A stretch of 42,260 nt of DNA from Planctomycetota bacterium. GTDB taxonomy: Bacteria > Planctomycetota > PLA2. Shown piece after piece: positions 40,997 to 42,260 of the stretch (positions within the stretch are counted from its first letter, which is position 1; every line of letters begins with the position of its first letter). The notes under the pieces are model-generated. The model did not search any database. It worked only from the letters and a program-made list of their open reading frames with translations, and was not told where the DNA came from. Location: NCBI GenBank assembly GCA_027297745.1, contig JAPUHK010000074.1, positions 1 through 42,260 of the forward strand, read 5' to 3'. The position numbers and the translations under genes are program-made.

Positions 40997-41627
40997 TTCC
41001 GGCCGCCCGCCGGACGGCCTCGACCCCCTCCCCGAGCTCGCCCTTCCAGCGTTGCCCCATGAGCTCCTTCAGGCTCGCAGGCTCCGGCCTGCGACCCAGG
41101 GGGATCTCGAGGCCCAGCCAGAGGTCGAAGCGCTCGGCGCCCCCCGCCTGGTAGCCGCATGCCAGCACAGCCGCGCGCCGTACCACCTGGGAGCGGTCCT
41201 TCAAGGCGCTCAGCAACTCGGGGCCGTCGGGGTGGTGGACCCCGGCTGCCAGCACGAGCAGCGCGCGGACACGTGGGTTCGTGTCGGCGCGCGCCTCCCG
41301 TGACAGCACCTGCCGGGCGTCGGGCGCCAGGGCGGCCGAGACGCGCAACCACTCCTCGCTCAGCGGCGGCGTGCCGTGGGCCAGGGCGTCGCGCAGGTCT
41401 TCGGTTAGCGTGTCGATCGTCTCGTAGGGCCTGAGCGCGACCGCGTCTTGAGCGGTCGCGTAGCCCGGAAGCCCCGACTCCCCGTCCGCGTCTCCCGTCG
41501 CGGCGACCGCGGCAGGCCTGTCGGGCCCCGCGTCCGGGCGCGGACCGCTGTCCCCGAGAAGGTACAGCGCAGCGCCGGTCACGGCCGCCGCGACCGCCAG
41601 CAGCAGGGCGATGGCTCCGCTCTTCAC
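40980..41627 (-). CDS. Small membrane-anchored protein with HEAT-like repeats
   Basis: 215 residues from GTG 41627, which overlaps the upstream stop (GTGA). The N-terminus has a hydrophobic segment (IALLLAVAAAVTGAALYLL) that is a signal anchor or uncleaved signal, then an Ala/Gly/Pro/Asp-rich linker (DSGPRPDAGPDRPAAVAATGD). Residues about 85-165 are helical pairs of HEAT type: LSEEWLRVSAALAPDARQVL, NPRVRALLVLAAGVHHPDGPELLSAL, SQVVRRAAVLACGYQ. No catalytic motif. It is translated with the FGE-like protein upstream, which suggests they act together at the envelope. The C-terminal 17 bases overlap the convergent miniprotein gene. Confidence 0.75.
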   Translation of the reverse strand: MKSGAIALLLAVAAAVTGAALYLLGDSGPRPDAGPDRPAAVAATGDADGESGLPGYATAQDAVALRPYETIDTLTEDLRDALAHGTPPLSEEWLRVSAALAPDARQVLSREARADTNPRVRALLVLAAGVHHPDGPELLSALKDRSQVVRRAAVLACGYQAGGAERFDLWLGLEIPLGRRPEPASLKELMGQRWKGELGEGVEAVRRAAGISRPR

Positions 41628-42260
41628 CGCGGCGCCCGGACTACGCGGAAGCCGCGGTAGATGCGGTCCAGCCGCCAGTTGGCGAACGGCTCGGTGACGT
41701 ACTCGTAGTCCGCCGTCATGACCGAGCCAGGCGGAGGGGGCGTCTTGGCGACAAAGGAGCGCTCGTTGGTCTGGGCGGACTCCAACGGGATGGGCACCCC
41801 GTCGGCGTAGAGCACCGCCTTTGCATTGGGGAGCGGGTAGTCCGGCGGCTGCTCCTCTGCCGGCGATTCCTCTTCGGGCGCCTCGTCTTCGGGCGCTAGC
41901 GGGGGAAGTGGAAAGACGCGCTGGTCGGTGCCGGACAGGCCTAGGGGCACGCCCTTGTGGAAGCGCGGCTCATCCGTCAGCAGGTTGAGCTGCACGAACT
42001 GCACCTCCCCGTCCGGGCCTTCGGCGGGCAGGAAGGAGTCGAGCGTGCAGTACTCGGCGGGAAGCTCGTAGCAGCCGCCCGCCAACAGCACGCTGTCGCG
42101 CGTCGTGACGTACTCCTGAACGTTGCCGGCCAGGCCCGCCGGCTGGCCGGCCTGGTCGCCGTACCGGCCCCACAGAGAGATCGGCCGCGCCTGCCACGCG
42201 CGGCTGTTCGAGTACTCGCGGGAGTTCATGCCCAGGTCGTTGGCGCTCTTGCCCCAAGGG
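41624..42260 (-). CDS. Formylglycine-generating-enzyme-like (SUMF1/FGE-sulfatase family) protein, C-terminal part
   Basis: The frame is open to the right edge of the window, so the ATG at 42229 is internal and the N-terminal part is missing. The first visible residues PWGKSANDLGMNSREYSNSR, then GQPAGLAGNVQEYV and LLAGGCYELPAEYC, and the end YRGFRVVRAPR match the SUMF1 core (PWG..., GNVWEWV, GG.W, GFR). Between GGCY and GFRVVR there is an insertion of about 120 residues, including an acidic Pro-rich run (LAPEDEAPEEESPAEEQPPD). The W of GNVWEW is Q here. Members activate sulfatases, make ergothioneine, or serve as non-enzymatic envelope proteins. It is coupled to the next gene by a 4-nt overlap. 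Confidence 0.78.
   Translation of the reverse strand, partial: PWGKSANDLGMNSREYSNSRAWQARPISLWGRYGDQAGQPAGLAGNVQEYVTTRDSVLLAGGCYELPAEYCTLDSFLPAEGPDGEVQFVQLNLLTDEPRFHKGVPLGLSGTDQRVFPLPPLAPEDEAPEEESPAEEQPPDYPLPNAKAVLYADGVPIPLESAQTNERSFVAKTPPPPGSVMTADYEYVTEPFANWRLDRIYRGFRVVRAPR

Overview
The window is a GC-rich (about 70 percent by eye), gene-dense stretch of bacterial chromosome. I see no phage, IS element, CRISPR array, tRNA or rRNA. The cell is Gram-negative with diaminopimelate-type peptidoglycan and probably KDO-containing LPS (lysA, kdsA, murQ/anmK/nagZ, a lipoprotein with a lipobox). A membrane-anchored ECF sigma factor, an FHA protein, a sulfatase-modifying-factor-like protein, MeaB and a WhiG/FliA-type sigma factor together suggest Planctomycetota or a close relative. 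That placement is inference only.

Layout. 1-5505 (+): the tail of a TraB/GumN-like protein, an ECF sigma factor with a membrane-anchored C-terminal half, a subtilase, galE, and an HPt-like protein without its histidine. 5506-11568: wecB (+) converging on a membrane protein, then apt and argS (-), a small unknown protein (+) and a Nudix-HD fusion (-). 11648-12172: a hexuloisomerase-like SIS protein. 12412-18107 (+): a six-gene acyl-CoA operon (thiolase, 3-hydroxyacyl-CoA dehydrogenase, acyl-CoA dehydrogenase, MeaB GTPase, stand-alone B12-binding domain, second acyl-CoA dehydrogenase) in which most genes overlap by 1-4 nt. 18233-19597 (-): a NhaD-like antiporter. 19598-20164: a 567-base gap that I read as promoter and leader of the sigma factor. 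20165-27691 (+): sigma factor, lysA-kdsA, a PPC/DUF296 protein, an ApgM-like protein without catalytic residues, and valS. 27746-30649 (+): a 967-residue FHA-TM-CAP protein facing a lipoprotein (-). 31610-36788 (+): murQ-anmK-nagZ-SSF symporter, a compact MurNAc/anhydroMurNAc salvage operon. 36969-39224 (+): an exported HEAT protein with a receiver-like domain and a Cys-Gly tail, closed by a clear terminator. 39377-40661 (-): coiled-coil protein, pentapeptide protein and acpS, coupled by 4-nt overlaps. 40817-40996 (+): a four-Cys miniprotein. 40980-42260 (-): an FGE-like protein (truncated by the window) coupled to a small HEAT-like membrane protein.

How the genes work together. The acyl-CoA operon looks like short-chain or branched acyl-CoA oxidation linked to a B12 mutase whose large subunit lies elsewhere. 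The murQ operon could import amino sugars released from the wall, remove GlcNAc (NagZ), phosphorylate anhydroMurNAc (AnmK) and cleave the lactyl ether (MurQ). Its SSF transporter occupies the place that AmpG or a PTS has in better-known bacteria.

Three themes stand out. (1) Many first-in-unit genes have no Shine-Dalgarno sequence but a TANNNT hexamer starting 12-18 nt before the start codon, which suggests leaderless transcripts. (2) Several intergenic gaps are filled by imperfect short-motif tracts and inverted repeats of a few recurring types. (3) Several proteins keep a known fold but lack its key residues (HPt without His, ApgM without metal ligands, receiver without Asp, ArgRS without the first His of HIGH).
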